DNA of 64,000 nucleotides from Hyphomicrobiales bacterium (GTDB taxonomy: Bacteria; Pseudomonadota; Alphaproteobacteria; Rhizobiales; Beijerinckiaceae). The stretch covers positions 1,054,001-1,118,000 of the forward strand of contig JAFLCX010000001.1 of the NCBI GenBank assembly GCA_017302635.1, given 5' to 3'. Position 1 is the first letter of the stretch; the number at the start of each line of letters is the position of its first letter. The position numbers and the translations under genes were made by a program. Under the pieces are notes generated by a model. That model was not told the origin of the DNA and searched no databases. It saw nothing but the letters and a program-made list of their open reading frames with translations. Positions 55,487 through 64,000 of this stretch are shown here, one piece after another.

Positions 55487-55608
55487 ATTCCTGATCCTGT
55501 CATCCACCCGCGACCGACCTTTAGCCGGTATCACTTTGTCCGTTTAGACCAAGCGATGGCGAAGCCATAACGGAATTTGTGTTCGATCCGGGATTTTCCC
55601 GCGACAAT

Positions 55609-55625
55609 AGGTCGATAACCGACCT
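55609..55625. promoter_or_regulatory. Dyad in the irr-fabA intergenic region
   Basis: AGGTCG and CGACCT form perfect 6-base arms around ATAAC, 48 bases before the irr start codon. It could be an operator for irr or fabA control. It does not match the known TTTAGAA-type iron control element. Confidence 0.4.
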
Positions 55626-55672
55626 TGCATCGTGATCTTGCCTCGCGGGCGGGGTGAGATTAGGTATGAGCC

Positions 55673-56158
55673 ATGGATCAGCCAGTTCAGAAAAACCACG
55701 GTCCGGTTCGTCCTGGGGTCGCAAGGCCGCCAGTGAGTTTAGCCGGGTGCCCTGTCCATGATTTGAAGCACCGGCTTCGCGCCGTTGGCTTGCGGCCGAC
55801 GCGCCAGCGGGTTGCCTTGGGCTGGTTGCTTTTCGCGCGCGGCGACCGGCATCTGACGGCCGAAACCCTGTTCGATGAGGCTCAGCGGGCGCGGGTGCCC
55901 GTTTCGCTCGCCACCATCTACAACACGCTCAACCAGTTCAGCCATGTGGGCTTGCTGCGTCAGATCGCGATGGATGGCACGCGGACCTATTTCGACACCA
56001 ACATTTCCGATCACCATCATTTCTTCGTCGAGGGCGAGGAAAAGCTGATGGATATTCCGGGGCATGACCTTTCGGTCTCGAACCTGCCGGAGCCGCCGGA
56101 CGGGATGGAGATCGCGCGCGTCGAAGTGGTCGTGCGCCTGCGCAAGAAGGACGCGTGA
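55673..56158 (+). CDS. irr: Iron response regulator Irr (Fur family)
   Basis: A 161-residue Fur-family regulator that senses heme rather than iron in Rhizobiales and controls heme and iron genes. The N-terminus has the heme regulatory Cys-Pro motif (SLAGCPVHDLKHRL), followed by LRPTRQRVALGWLLFARGDR, the Irr-type DNA-binding domain. The second heme site is the His cluster in ISDHHHFFVEGEE. Classical Fur zinc Cys pairs are absent. The start ATG 55673 has a weak ribosome site (AGGTATGAG). The divergent irr-fabA arrangement is conserved in this order. It converges with an SH3-protein gene, 4 bases apart. Confidence 0.95.
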   Translation: MDQPVQKNHGPVRPGVARPPVSLAGCPVHDLKHRLRAVGLRPTRQRVALGWLLFARGDRHLTAETLFDEAQRARVPVSLATIYNTLNQFSHVGLLRQIAMDGTRTYFDTNISDHHHFFVEGEEKLMDIPGHDLSVSNLPEPPDGMEIARVEVVVRLRKKDA

Positions 56159-56162
56159 GGCC

Positions 56163-56738
56163 CTACTTCACCCGCTCCTCGGGGTAGACGCCCCAGACGG
56201 ATGTCTTCTTCACAAAGCCCTTGAAACTGTCGACCGTGACCTCGCACCAGTCGAGCGAGCAGCTTTCCACATTCGCGATCACGCCGGGCTGAAGCCGCGC
56301 CACCACGCCGCTGTTCTCGCTGTCGCGCGCGTAGAGTTCGCGTTCGGGGCGTTCCTTGCCGGCGAGCACAATCACGGTCCGGCGATTGGAGAGCCGGCCG
56401 AAATAGATCCAACCCTCCGTCGATTCGGAATCGCGCACGCGCCGCCATTGCTCGTGCTCGGCAATCACCTCAACGGGCAAACCCTCGCGCTTGAAAATCC
56501 AGCGGATGCGATGATCCTTGCTCGGGCCTTCCCTCATGGGGGTGTCGGAAGGCTTCAGGCTCACGAAACGCGGGATAGGCTGCTTGGTGACCGGCCCGAT
56601 ATTGCGCCCGGTCGAACCCGTGACCTCTTCGGCCGATGCGGGGCCAGCCAGCACGGCGTGCAGCACAAGCAGCGCGATCACGCTGATGCGGCCCAGCACC
56701 GAACCGCTCTCTACGCCTTCTGGCCTCGAACCGGACAT
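56163..56738 (-). CDS. Secreted SH3-domain protein
   Basis: A 191-residue exported protein. The signal peptide (VLGRISVIALLVLHAVLAG) ends near PASAEE. Two bacterial SH3-like stretches follow: RFVSLKPSDTPMREGPSKDH to GWIYFGRLSNRRT, and a second around GVVARLQPGVIANVESCSLD to FKGFVKKTSVWGVYPEE. It is common in Rhizobiales and generally thought to act at the cell wall; the exact role is unknown. I set the start at ATG 56738, 20 bases into the open frame, as it best fits a signal peptide. Confidence 0.87.
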   Translation of the reverse strand: MSGSRPEGVESGSVLGRISVIALLVLHAVLAGPASAEEVTGSTGRNIGPVTKQPIPRFVSLKPSDTPMREGPSKDHRIRWIFKREGLPVEVIAEHEQWRRVRDSESTEGWIYFGRLSNRRTVIVLAGKERPERELYARDSENSGVVARLQPGVIANVESCSLDWCEVTVDSFKGFVKKTSVWGVYPEERVK

Positions 56739-56957
56739 AATCACCCTCGGATGGAACTCCATTTGCCTAAACCATCATTAACGTTGCGTTGACAAAGCCA
56801 ATATTCCTTTTGCAATTCGCACCCTCCTCATATTCGGCATGCCTTAGATGCATCGAGCGCAGGTGGAAACCGCGCCCGGATTGTGCCAAAGGCAATGAAA
56901 GGGCCGGGTTCAGCGTAATTCCGGCTCCCCATCAATGAGGCGGGAGGGAGCCGTTTC

Positions 56958-57956
56958 ATGCCCAAGGACAAATCGCTTGTCGTGCTGACCCGCCGCCTGC
57001 CGGAGGGGATCGAGGCACGTATGGCGGAGCTTTTCAGGCTCGAACGCAACGAAAGCGACATCGCCCCTTCCCGTGAGGCTCTGGCCGCGATGATGGCGCG
57101 TGCCGACGTGCTTGTGCCGACCATTACCGATCGCATTGATGCCGAACTCATCGAGAAGGCGGGGCCGAGCCTGCGTCTGATCGCCAATTTCGGCAACGGC
57201 ACCGACAATATCGACGTCGCCGCCGCGATGAAGCGGGGCATCACGGTCACCAACACGCCGGGCGTGCTCACCGAGGATATGGCCGATTTCACCATCGCGA
57301 TGATGGTGGCCGTCTCGCGCCGGCTGGTCGAGGGCGCGAAGGTCATTCCGCAGGGCCAATGGCAGGGCTGGTCGCCGGGCTGGATGCTCGGGCGCCGCAT
57401 TCACGGCAAGCGCCTCGGCATCATCGGCATGGGGCGCATCGGCCTCGGCGTCGCCCGCCGCGCCCGCGCCTTCGGCCTTCAGGTGCATTATCATAATCGC
57501 CGTCCCGCCGCAAAGCGCATCGAGGAAGAGGTTCAGGCAACCTATTGGGACAGCCTCGACCGCATGCTGGCGCGGATGGATATCGTCTCGGTGCATTGCC
57601 CGCACACACCCGCGACCTTCCATCTCCTTTCGGCGCGTCGCCTGAAGCTGATGAAGGAGGATGCCTTCCTCATCAACACCGCGCGCGGCGAGATCGTCGA
57701 TACCGACGGGCTGATCGAGAGCCTCGAGCAGGGCAGGCTTGCCGGCGCGGCTCTCGATGTGTTCGAGCATGAGCCCGCCGTCAATCCGCGCCTCGTGGCG
57801 CTCGCCAACAGCGGCAAGGTGCTGCTGCTGCCGCATATGGGCTCCTCGACGGTGGAGAGCCGCAACGAGATGGGCGAGAAGGTGATCATCAACATCAAGA
57901 CCTTCTCGGATGGCCACACCCCGCCCGACCGCGTGCTGGCGCTGCCGGGAGGTTGA
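56958..57956 (+). CDS. D-isomer-specific 2-hydroxyacid dehydrogenase (glyoxylate/hydroxypyruvate reductase-like)
   Basis: A 332-residue NAD(P)-dependent enzyme. The Rossmann motif is GKRLGIIGMGRIGLGVARRA (about residues 155-175). Catalytic residues are in place: Arg in INTARGEIVDTDGLIE, Glu in FEHEPAVNPRL, and His in LLPHMGSSTVESRNEMGEK. The N-terminal substrate domain has FGNGTDNIDVAAAMKRGITV. The closest character is glyoxylate reductase (GyaR-type), but hydroxypyruvate or phenylpyruvate are possible substrates. The ATG at 56958 follows GGGAGGGAG. A bidirectional terminator lies 24 bases after the stop. Confidence 0.92.
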   Translation: MPKDKSLVVLTRRLPEGIEARMAELFRLERNESDIAPSREALAAMMARADVLVPTITDRIDAELIEKAGPSLRLIANFGNGTDNIDVAAAMKRGITVTNTPGVLTEDMADFTIAMMVAVSRRLVEGAKVIPQGQWQGWSPGWMLGRRIHGKRLGIIGMGRIGLGVARRARAFGLQVHYHNRRPAAKRIEEEVQATYWDSLDRMLARMDIVSVHCPHTPATFHLLSARRLKLMKEDAFLINTARGEIVDTDGLIESLEQGRLAGAALDVFEHEPAVNPRLVALANSGKVLLLPHMGSSTVESRNEMGEKVIINIKTFSDGHTPPDRVLALPGG

Positions 57957-57979
57957 GACCGCGCCACACCAAGCACAAA

Positions 57980-58009
57980 AAAGCCGCGGTTTCCCGCGGC
58001 TTTCTTTTT
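57980..58009. terminator. Bidirectional intrinsic terminator
   Basis: AAAGCCGCGG (57980-57989) pairs perfectly with CCGCGGCTTT (57994-58003) over a 4-base loop. Five T follow on the plus strand, and A-rich sequence precedes it for the minus strand. It ends the dehydrogenase gene and can also stop transcripts coming from pnp. Confidence 0.85.
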
Positions 58010-58015
58010 GAATGG

Positions 58016-58038
58016 ATCACCGGGTCAAGCCCGGTGAT
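58016..58038. repeat. REP-like palindrome
   Basis: ATCACCGGG-TCAAG-CCCGGTGAT is a perfect 9-base inverted repeat with a 5-base loop. Its form (GGATCACCGGGTCAAGCCCG and onward) is a widely dispersed intergenic repeat in alphaproteobacteria, known from spurious DHRVKPGDD-type translations. Only this copy was noticed in the window. Confidence 0.7.
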
Positions 58039-58054
58039 GACAAAGGATGCAAGA

Positions 58055-60211
58055 TCAATCCTCGTCGCCGCCCTTGGCCGCCTCGCGCTCGGCGCGTTGC
58101 TTGGCTTCGAGGTCTTCGCCGGTCTCCTGATCGACGACCTTCATCGAAAGCTTCGTCTTGCCGCGATCATCGAAGCCCATCAGCTTCACCTTCACCTTGT
58201 CGCCCTCTTTCACGACATCCTTCACATTCGCGACCTTGCGATTGGCAAGCTGGGAGATATGGACGAGGCCGTCCTTGGAGCCGAAGAAGTTCACGAAGGC
58301 GCCAAATTCCATCACTTTGACGACCGTGCCTTCGTAGATCTGGCCGATTTCCGGATCGGAGGCGATGCCCTTGATCCAGTTCATCGCGGCCTTGATCTTC
58401 TCGCCATCGCTGGAGGCCACCTTGATGGTGCCGTCATCGGAGATGTCGATCTTGGTGCCGGTCTTCTCGGTGATCTCGCGGATCACCTTGCCGCCGGAGC
58501 CGATCACTTCGCGGATCTTGTCTGGGTTGATCTTGATGGTCTCGATGCGCGGCGCATACTGGCCGAGCTGGCCACGTGGCGCGGTGAGCGCATCGGCCAT
58601 CTTGCCCAGGATGTGCAGACGCCCGGCCTTCGCCTGAGTCAGCGCGACCTTCATGATCTCTTCGGTGATACCGGCGATCTTGATGTCCATCTGAAGGGCG
58701 GTAACGCCACCCTCGGTGCCCGCGACCTTGAAATCCATATCGCCCAGATGATCCTCGTCACCGAGGATGTCCGAGAGAACCGCGTAACGATCACCCTCAA
58801 GGATAAGGCCCATCGCGATGCCCGCCACCGAGGATTTCAGCGGCACGCCGGCATCCATCAACGAAAGGCTGGCGCCGCAGACCGAAGCCATCGACGACGA
58901 GCCGTTCGACTCGGTGATCTCGGAAACCACGCGCAGGGTGTAGGGGAACTCTGCAACCGTCGGCAGCATCGGGCGGATGGCGCGCCAGGCGAGCTTGCCG
59001 TGGCCGATCTCGCGGCGGCCGGGCGAACCCATGCGGCCGGCTTCACCCACCGAATAGGGGGGGAAGTTGTAATGCAGCAGGAAGCGTTCCTTGCGCGAGC
59101 CTTCCAGCTCGTCGACGAATTGTTCGTCATCACCGGTGCCAAGGGTCGCCACCACAAGCGCCTGCGTTTCGCCGCGCGTGAACAGGGCCGAGCCATGCGT
59201 GCGGGGCAAGAGACCCACTTCCGAGACGATGTTGCGCACATCGGTGAGGCCGCGGCCATCGATGCGGCTCTTGGTATCGAGGATGTTCCAGCGCACGATC
59301 TTGGCCTGAAGTTCCTTGAACACGGTCTTGAGCTGTTCCTTGTCAAACTTCGCCTCGCCGCCCTCAGGAGCGAGAACGCCCATCACCTTCGCCTTGGCGG
59401 CATCGACGGCCTTGTAGCGGGCCTGCTTCTCGATGATCTTGTAGGCTTCGCGCAGATCGGTTTCGGCGATGGCGAGCATCTCCTTCTCGATATGCGACAG
59501 GTCCGGCGGCGTGAAATCGCGCGGCTCTTTCGCAGCGCGTTCGGCCAGGCTGATGATCGCATCGATCACCGGCTGGAAACCGGCATGGCCGTGCATCACG
59601 GCGCCGAGCATCACCTCTTCGCTCAGTTCCTGCGCTTCCGACTCGACCATCAGGACCGCATCGGCCGTGCCGGCGACCACGAGATCGAGCTTCGAGTCCT
59701 TGAGCTGGTCGAGTGTCGGGTTCAGCACGAACTCGTTGTTGATGTAGCCGACGCGCGCGCCACCCACCGGGCCCATGAAGGGCACGCCGGAAAGCGTGAG
59801 CGCTGCCGAGGTTGCGACCATCGCCACGATATCGGGATCGTTCTCAAGGTCATGGCTCAGCACGGTGCAGACGATCTGCGTCTCGTTGCGGTAGCCTTCG
59901 ACGAAGAGCGGGCGGATGGGGCGATCGATCAGGCGGGAAACCAGCGTTTCCTTCTCGGAAGGGCGACCTTCGCGCTTGAAATAGCCGCCCGGGATGCGGC
60001 CGGCAGCGTAGGTCTTTTCCTGATAATTCACGGTGAGCGGGAAGAAATCCACGCCGGCTTTCGGTTCTTTCGCCGAAACGACCGTGGCGAGCACGGTGGT
60101 TTCGCCGTAGGTCGCGAGCACGGCGGCATCGGCCTGGCGGGCGATACGGCCGGTCTCGAGTGTGAGCTGGCGGCCAGCCCATGTGATGGTCTTGCGTTGA
60201 ATGTCGAACAT
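58055..60211 (-). CDS. pnp: Polyribonucleotide nucleotidyltransferase
   Basis: A 718-residue 3'-5' phosphorolytic exoribonuclease of the degradosome. Two RNase PH domains (about 5-225 and 310-545) flank an all-helical linker, with the active block [14 protein letters not shown] and SSSMASVCG in the second domain. A KH domain ([20 protein letters not shown]) and an S1 domain ([20 protein letters not shown]) complete it. The ATG at 60211 ([16 protein letters not shown]) follows AAGGACGAG; the frame is open further but the length then exceeds the family. It lies downstream of rpsO, the usual pairing, beyond an rpsO terminator and a leader hairpin. Confidence 0.97.
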   Translation of the reverse strand: MFDIQRKTITWAGRQLTLETGRIARQADAAVLATYGETTVLATVVSAKEPKAGVDFFPLTVNYQEKTYAAGRIPGGYFKREGRPSEKETLVSRLIDRPIRPLFVEGYRNETQIVCTVLSHDLENDPDIVAMVATSAALTLSGVPFMGPVGGARVGYINNEFVLNPTLDQLKDSKLDLVVAGTADAVLMVESEAQELSEEVMLGAVMHGHAGFQPVIDAIISLAERAAKEPRDFTPPDLSHIEKEMLAIAETDLREAYKIIEKQARYKAVDAAKAKVMGVLAPEGGEAKFDKEQLKTVFKELQAKIVRWNILDTKSRIDGRGLTDVRNIVSEVGLLPRTHGSALFTRGETQALVVATLGTGDDEQFVDELEGSRKERFLLHYNFPPYSVGEAGRMGSPGRREIGHGKLAWRAIRPMLPTVAEFPYTLRVVSEITESNGSSSMASVCGASLSLMDAGVPLKSSVAGIAMGLILEGDRYAVLSDILGDEDHLGDMDFKVAGTEGGVTALQMDIKIAGITEEIMKVALTQAKAGRLHILGKMADALTAPRGQLGQYAPRIETIKINPDKIREVIGSGGKVIREITEKTGTKIDISDDGTIKVASSDGEKIKAAMNWIKGIASDPEIGQIYEGTVVKVMEFGAFVNFFGSKDGLVHISQLANRKVANVKDVVKEGDKVKVKLMGFDDRGKTKLSMKVVDQETGEDLEAKQRAEREAAKGGDED

Positions 60212-60361
60212 ATCTCGTCCTTCGAGTGCCGCTCCCGGCAAATCCGGCAGAGCAGCTTCATGGTTGTGTTGCGCGAAACGGCCGGGGCGGCAACGTGGCC
60301 GTCCGGCAAGGCACTCGCTTAAAATCCGCGAGGCGCGCCCGAACCCATGGGCAAGACGGCG

Positions 60362-60405
60362 GGGGGCTTCGCAAACCGGAACCGTATCGGTTCCGAAAAG
60401 CCCCC
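60362..60405 (-). promoter_or_regulatory. Long hairpin in the pnp leader
   Basis: An inner 8-base stem (CGGAACCG/CGGTTCCG, 3-base loop) is nested in an outer 8-base stem (GGGGGCTT/AAGCCCCC) with an internal bulge of 7 and 2 bases. There is no T-run, so it is not a simple terminator. In E. coli the pnp leader has an RNase III-cleaved stem for autocontrol; a similar role is inferred. Confidence 0.55.
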
Positions 60406-60537
60406 GGCGATCCTGCCATGGACACGTCGGGTTTCGCGCATGAACGGGGCGGACCATTCCGTCCTGTTCTTGTATTCTCTTGGTTTCCTGCTTTCAGCGA
60501 CGAACTGGCTGCCACTTCATCGCAGCAGGCTCGCAGG

Positions 60538-60564
60538 AAAAAGGGCGCGGAATCCTCCACGCCC
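60538..60564 (-). terminator. rpsO intrinsic terminator
   Basis: On the minus strand GGGCGTGGA pairs with TCCGCGCCC (one G-T pair) over a GGAT loop and is followed by TTTTT. It starts 11 bases after the rpsO stop codon. Confidence 0.8.
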
Positions 60565-60574
60565 CGATGATCGC

Positions 60575-60844
60575 TTAGCGGCGGATACCGAGCCGCGCGA
60601 TGAGCGCCTGATAACGGCCCTCGTCCTTCTTCTTCAGGTAATCCAGCAGCGAACGGCGCTGGGAAACCATCTGGAGCAGGCCACGGCGCGAATGGTTGTC
60701 CTTCTTATGGCCCTTGAAATGCTCGGTGAGGTTCGTGATGCGCTCCGAGAGGATCGCCACCTGCACTTCGGGGGAACCGGTATCGCCGGATTTCGTCGCG
60801 AATTCACCAATAATCTGAGCTTTGCGCTCGGCTGTCACCGACAT
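60575..60844 (-). CDS. rpsO: Ribosomal protein S15
   Basis: A small-subunit protein of 89 residues that binds 16S rRNA early in assembly. The sequence [20 protein letters not shown] followed by [20 protein letters not shown] and [20 protein letters not shown] is canonical and full length. The ATG at 60844 has a perfect AAAGGAGG ribosome site; the frame open upstream to 60988 is not coding. It stands between truB and pnp, a conserved order, and has its own terminator before pnp. Confidence 0.98.
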   Translation of the reverse strand: MSVTAERKAQIIGEFATKSGDTGSPEVQVAILSERITNLTEHFKGHKKDNHSRRGLLQMVSQRRSLLDYLKKKDEGRYQALIARLGIRR

Positions 60845-61004
60845 CGAAACCTCCTTTAAGGTTTGAACAAGGCCGGGCCGGGATGTCGTCCAGCAGGGCC
60901 GAAAAAGCGAAGGGGCGCCTAACCAAGCACCCCGGAACGCGAGCGGGCTATAGCGGCCTTTGGCCCAAAAGGCCAGCCTTATTGTCATACCTCAGGAAAG
61001 GCGC

Positions 61005-61949
61005 TCACGAAGCGAACTGAAACACCCGGTGCGGGCGCAACTCGGCCCCCTGCATGTCGCCGATGGCGACAAGCTCCGCGCCGGCGAAAACCGTCACGTG
61101 GCCTTCCATGATGGGCGCATCGCGGCCGCGCAGGATGATGCTCTGGCCGCGACGCAGGCGAGCGGCATCGCCCGGCGATACGCTCAGCGATGGCAGTTCA
61201 TCGAGTCCGCGCTCGACCGGCGCGATGAGGGCCGCATGATGCGCCTCGCGCTCGACCGGGTCTGCAATATCGCGCAACAGATCATCCGAAGATACAAAGA
61301 TGGCCTCCGAGAACGGCCCGACCCGCGTGCGCCGCAGAGCCGTCACATGGCCGAAACAGCCCAAAGCCCGCCCCAGATCGCGGGCAATGGCGCGGACATA
61401 AGTGCCCTTGCCGCATTCGGCCTCGATCACGGTCGCGTCTTTCGTGTGACTCACGATTGCGAGGCGATCGATCACGACCTCACGGGCCTCGAGTTTCACG
61501 GTTTCACCATCGCGCGCGAGATCATAGGCGCGCTCGCCATCGATCTTGATGGCCGAGAATTGCGGCGGCACCTGCTGGATCGCGCCTGTGAAGCGCGGCA
61601 GCAGCGCCTCGACCTCGGCGCGGGAGGGCCTGTTCGGCGAGGTTTGGGTCGCCGTACCCTCGGTATCATCGGTGGTGGTCTCGGTGCCCCAGGTCACCGT
61701 GAACCGGTAGGCCTTTTCGCCGTCCATCACATAAGGCACAGTCTTGGTGGCTTCGCCGAGCGCGATGGGAAGGCAACCGGAGGCCAGCGGATCGAGCGTG
61801 CCGGCATGGCCTGCTTTCTTCGCGCGGAAGACGCGCTTGACGATCGCAACCGCGTGGGTTGAGGTCATGCCGACGGGCTTGTCGAGGATCAGCCAGCCAT
61901 GCACATCGCGCTTTTTCGGGCGCGGCTGGGCGGGGTTTTGGGCGTTCAT
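61005..61949 (-). CDS. truB: tRNA pseudouridine-55 synthase TruB
   Basis: A 314-residue enzyme that converts U55 to pseudouridine in the T-loop of tRNAs. The catalytic Asp is in KKAGHAGTLDPLASGCLPI. Other marks are GWLILDKPVGMTSTHAV, KAYRFTVTWGTETTTDD and CGKGTYVRAIARDLG. A C-terminal PUA-like part follows. It starts one base after the rbfA stop. The N-terminus is basic (RPKKRDVHG). Gene order rbfA-truB-rpsO is conserved in bacteria. Confidence 0.97.
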   Translation of the reverse strand: MNAQNPAQPRPKKRDVHGWLILDKPVGMTSTHAVAIVKRVFRAKKAGHAGTLDPLASGCLPIALGEATKTVPYVMDGEKAYRFTVTWGTETTTDDTEGTATQTSPNRPSRAEVEALLPRFTGAIQQVPPQFSAIKIDGERAYDLARDGETVKLEAREVVIDRLAIVSHTKDATVIEAECGKGTYVRAIARDLGRALGCFGHVTALRRTRVGPFSEAIFVSSDDLLRDIADPVEREAHHAALIAPVERGLDELPSLSVSPGDAARLRRGQSIILRGRDAPIMEGHVTVFAGAELVAIGDMQGAELRPHRVFQFAS

Positions 61950-61950
61950 G

Positions 61951-62364
61951 TCAGGTCTCGTCTGTCTCGCCTTGCGCCTTCAGATCGCGCTTCACGCGCT
62001 CCTCGGCAAAAATCTTCTCGATGCGCGCCGCTTCATCGTAGCGATCATCCACGCGGAAGCGCAGATCGGGCGCGAATTTCAGGCCGCGCAGCCGACGCGA
62101 AACCTCGCCACGCAACGGCTTCGCATTGCGGTTGAGCGCGGCGACGGCTTCGGCCTCATCCTTGCCGCCAAGCGGCATGATCAGAACGGTGGCGTGCCGC
62201 AGATCGGGCGACATCCGCACTTCCAGCACCGAAATGATGAAATCCCCGAGGCCTGGGTCGTGCACATCACCCCGTGCCAGAGCGTCGGAGAGGGCATGAC
62301 GCACTTGCTCACCCACGCGAAGCTGGCGCTGGGAAGGGCCCTTGCTGGGCTGGGTCGGGCGCAT
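61951..62364 (-). CDS. rbfA: Ribosome-binding factor A
   Basis: A 137-residue cold-shock-related protein that matures the 5' end of 16S rRNA on the 30S subunit. The N-terminus ([19 protein letters not shown]) and KH-type core ([40 protein letters not shown]) are typical. The C-terminus is short and acidic/basic ([10 protein letters not shown]). The ATG at 62364 follows GAGG. It lies between infB (77 bases away, with a hairpin in the gap) and truB. Confidence 0.96.
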   Translation of the reverse strand: MRPTQPSKGPSQRQLRVGEQVRHALSDALARGDVHDPGLGDFIISVLEVRMSPDLRHATVLIMPLGGKDEAEAVAALNRNAKPLRGEVSRRLRGLKFAPDLRFRVDDRYDEAARIEKIFAEERVKRDLKAQGETDET

Positions 62365-62379
62365 GGCTCAGGTCCTCGA

Positions 62380-62407
62380 AAGCGGGTGGCGGGGCTTGGA
62401 CCCGCTT
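62380..62407. other. Hairpin between infB and rbfA
   Basis: AAGCGGGT (62380-62387) pairs perfectly with ACCCGCTT (62400-62407) over a 12-base loop. It ends 15 bases before the rbfA start codon on the minus strand. No T-run follows, so it more likely affects RNA stability or rbfA translation than termination. Confidence 0.45.
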
Positions 62408-62441
62408 CACCCAACCAGAATGGCGAAGGAAAAGCGGGGCC

Positions 62442-64000
62442 TTAGAGGCTCCGCTTGATCTCTTCCGTGCGGAAGCATTCGATCACGTCACCGGCGCGCA
62501 TGTCTTCGTAATTGGTGAAGGCCATGCCGCATTCCTGGCCAACCTGCACCTCTTTCACTTCATCCTTGAAGCGCTTGAGCGTTTTCAGCGTGCCCTCGTG
62601 GATCACCACGTTGTCGCGGATCAGGCGGACGCCCATGCCGCGCTCGACCTTGCCGTCGGTGATGATGCAGCCGGCGATGTTGCCGACCTTCGTGATGTTG
62701 AACACCTGCTTGATCTCGGCATTACCGATCAGGGTCTCGCGCATGGTCGGGGCCAGGAGGCCCGACATGGCCTGTTTCACATCATCCACCAGATCATAGA
62801 TGATCGAGTAATAGCGGATCTCGACGCTCGAACGCTCCGCCGCCTCGCGCGCTTCCTTGTGGGCGCGCACGTTGAACGCCACCACAACCGCACCTGTCGC
62901 CTGCGCGAGCGTGATGTCGGATTCGGTGACACCACCAACACCCGTATGCAACACGCGGGCGCGCACTTCATCATTGCCGAGCTTCTCGACCGAAGCGGCA
63001 ATCGCCTCGACCGAACCCTGCACGTCGCCCTTGATGATGAGCGGAAATTCCTTCCGGCCAGCACTGTCCTTCGCGGCCTTCATGAGCTCCACGAGGCTGC
63101 GACCCTGGCTGCCACCGCGCGCTGCAGCCTTTTCGCGCTTCAGGCGCGCACGGTAAGCCGTGATTTCGCGAGCACGCGCCTCGTTCTCGACGACCGCCAT
63201 GCGGTCACCCGCCTCCGGCGCGCCGTTGAAACCGAGAACCTCGACCGGAACCGAGGGTGCGGCTGAATTCACCTGCTCGCCCTGATCGTTGATCAAGGCG
63301 CGCACGCGGCCCCATTCGGCGCCCGCAACCACGATATCGCCCTGCTTGAGCGTTCCGCGCTCGATGAGCACGGTGGCGACCGGCCCGCGACCGCGGTCCA
63401 GCTTGGCCTCGATGACCGTGCCTTCGGCGGCCCGATCCGGATTGGCTTTGAGATCGAGAATTTCAGACTGGAGCTGGATGACCTCGAGCAACTTGTCGAG
63501 ATTGGTGCCGGCCTTGGCCGAAACCTCGATCTCGAGTGTCTCGCCGCCCATGCTCTCGACCTGCACGTCGTGCTGAAGAAGCTCTGTGCGCACCCGCTCG
63601 GGCTTCGCCTCGGGCTTATCGATCTTGTTGATCGCCACGATGAGCGGCACCTTCGCCGCCTTGGCATGGTTGATGGCCTCGATCGTCTGCGGCATCACGC
63701 CGTCATCCGCCGCCACCACCAGCACGACGATGTCCGTTACCCGCGCGCCACGGGCACGCATCGCGGTGAAGGCCGCGTGGCCCGGCGTATCGATGAAGGT
63801 GATCTTGCCGCCCAGCGGACTGGTGACCTGATAGGCACCGATATGCTGGGTGATACCCCCGGCCTCGCCCTTCACGACATTGGTCTTGCGGATGGCATCC
63901 AGCAGCGAGGTCTTGCCGTGATCGACATGGCCCATAATGGTCACGACGGGCGGGCGAGCGGCCTGATCGCCGGTCTCATCAGCCTCGCCGAACAGCCCCT
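62442..64000 (-). CDS. infB: Translation initiation factor IF-2 (N-terminus outside window)
   Basis: The GTPase that places initiator tRNA on the 30S subunit. About 520 residues of the C-terminal part are present; the frame is open to the right edge, so the variable N-terminal domain lies outside. The G domain begins [20 protein letters not shown] with the P-loop, and continues with [16 protein letters not shown] (G3) and AINKIDKP (G4). Domains II, III and the fMet-tRNA binding domain follow ([20 protein letters not shown] to [11 protein letters not shown]). It is the usual upstream partner of rbfA. Confidence 0.97.
   Translation of the reverse strand, partial: GLFGEADETGDQAARPPVVTIMGHVDHGKTSLLDAIRKTNVVKGEAGGITQHIGAYQVTSPLGGKITFIDTPGHAAFTAMRARGARVTDIVVLVVAADDGVMPQTIEAINHAKAAKVPLIVAINKIDKPEAKPERVRTELLQHDVQVESMGGETLEIEVSAKAGTNLDKLLEVIQLQSEILDLKANPDRAAEGTVIEAKLDRGRGPVATVLIERGTLKQGDIVVAGAEWGRVRALINDQGEQVNSAAPSVPVEVLGFNGAPEAGDRMAVVENEARAREITAYRARLKREKAAARGGSQGRSLVELMKAAKDSAGRKEFPLIIKGDVQGSVEAIAASVEKLGNDEVRARVLHTGVGGVTESDITLAQATGAVVVAFNVRAHKEAREAAERSSVEIRYYSIIYDLVDDVKQAMSGLLAPTMRETLIGNAEIKQVFNITKVGNIAGCIITDGKVERGMGVRLIRDNVVIHEGTLKTLKRFKDEVKEVQVGQECGMAFTNYEDMRAGDVIECFRTEEIKRSL

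Larger units (their letters stand above)
60212..60574. other. rpsO-pnp intergenic region (363 bases)
   Basis: No gene is seen. It holds the rpsO terminator (60538-60564), a long hairpin at 60362-60405 in the probable pnp leader, and a weaker hairpin (GCCGG 60281-60285 with CCGGC 60303-60307). A separate pnp promoter should lie between about 60410 and 60537. Confidence 0.65.

Noticed and set aside
55541..55556. TTTAGACC near fabA as an iron control element
   Set aside because: Only the first half resembles TTTAGAA and there is no inverted second half.
58012..58320. Small gene starting MDHRVKPGDD
   Set aside because: This peptide is the translation of a dispersed alphaproteobacterial repeat and runs antisense into pnp.
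1..64000. tRNA, rRNA, CRISPR arrays, insertion sequences, prophage
   Set aside because: Read for clover-leaf motifs, repeated spacers, transposase motifs and inverted-repeat ends; none seen. A tRNAscan-SE and ISfinder run would settle it.

Overview
The window is chromosomal DNA of a GC-rich alphaproteobacterium, most likely of the order Hyphomicrobiales (Rhizobiales). Pointers are an Irr-type heme-responsive Fur regulator divergent from fabA-fabB-fabI, a RegB/RegA (ActS/ActR) redox two-component pair, a narKGHJI operon with a fused NarK1-NarK2 transporter and a divergent FNR-family regulator, intracellular PHB depolymerase, and the infB-rbfA-truB-rpsO-pnp cluster. I cannot name the genus. No rRNA, tRNA, CRISPR array, prophage or insertion sequence was seen.

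Region by region. 1-10279: respiratory nitrate reduction. narK1K2-G-H-J-I runs leftward (narI leaves the window at base 1) and a NarR-like regulator diverges from it; two FNR-type boxes lie between them. 10306-14584: a leftward operon of a periplasmic Bug/TctC solute-binding protein, a DctB-like sensor kinase and a DctD-like sigma-54 activator, headed by a good -24/-12 promoter. 14710-16701: divergent peptidoglycan enzymes (L,D-transpeptidase and MepA). 16711-22953: an aminotransferase, then a TetR regulator with an RND efflux pump; a large dyad sits in the TetR promoter region. 23082-26873: polysaccharide genes (nucleotide-sugar 4,6-dehydratase, epimerase, WecA-like phosphoglycosyltransferase). 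27019-34321: GMC oxidoreductase, RegA/RegB, PHB depolymerase, a YgjP-like metallopeptidase and a Bcr/CflA exporter. 34331-41087: PBP1A, a ThDP enzyme with a family III CoA-transferase and a TraX-like membrane protein, and an unrecognised membrane protein. 41097-51410: ALDH7-type aldehyde dehydrogenase, DAO-type flavoenzyme, glycerol kinase, pyruvate carboxylase, and a SAF-domain dehydrogenase coupled to a TauE/SafE permease. 51411-57956: DsbA-like protein, type II fatty acid synthesis genes (fabI, fabB, fabA plus two small unknown genes), Irr, an SH3 protein and a 2-hydroxyacid dehydrogenase. 58055-64000: pnp, rpsO, truB, rbfA and infB (infB runs off the right end).

How it fits together. Anaerobic or microaerobic life is the clearest theme: nitrate reductase, its transporter, an FNR-family regulator without iron-sulfur cysteines, and the RegBA redox switch. 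The rest is mainly core metabolism, envelope and translation. I found no clearly new large system. The best leads are the self-contained Bug/DctBD-like sigma-54 signalling operon without a transporter, a small GxW-motif protein placed between fabA and fabB, a short TTG-started membrane-protein gene coupled to fabI, the two FNR boxes between narK and narR, the dyad at the TetR promoter, and a long hairpin in the pnp leader.
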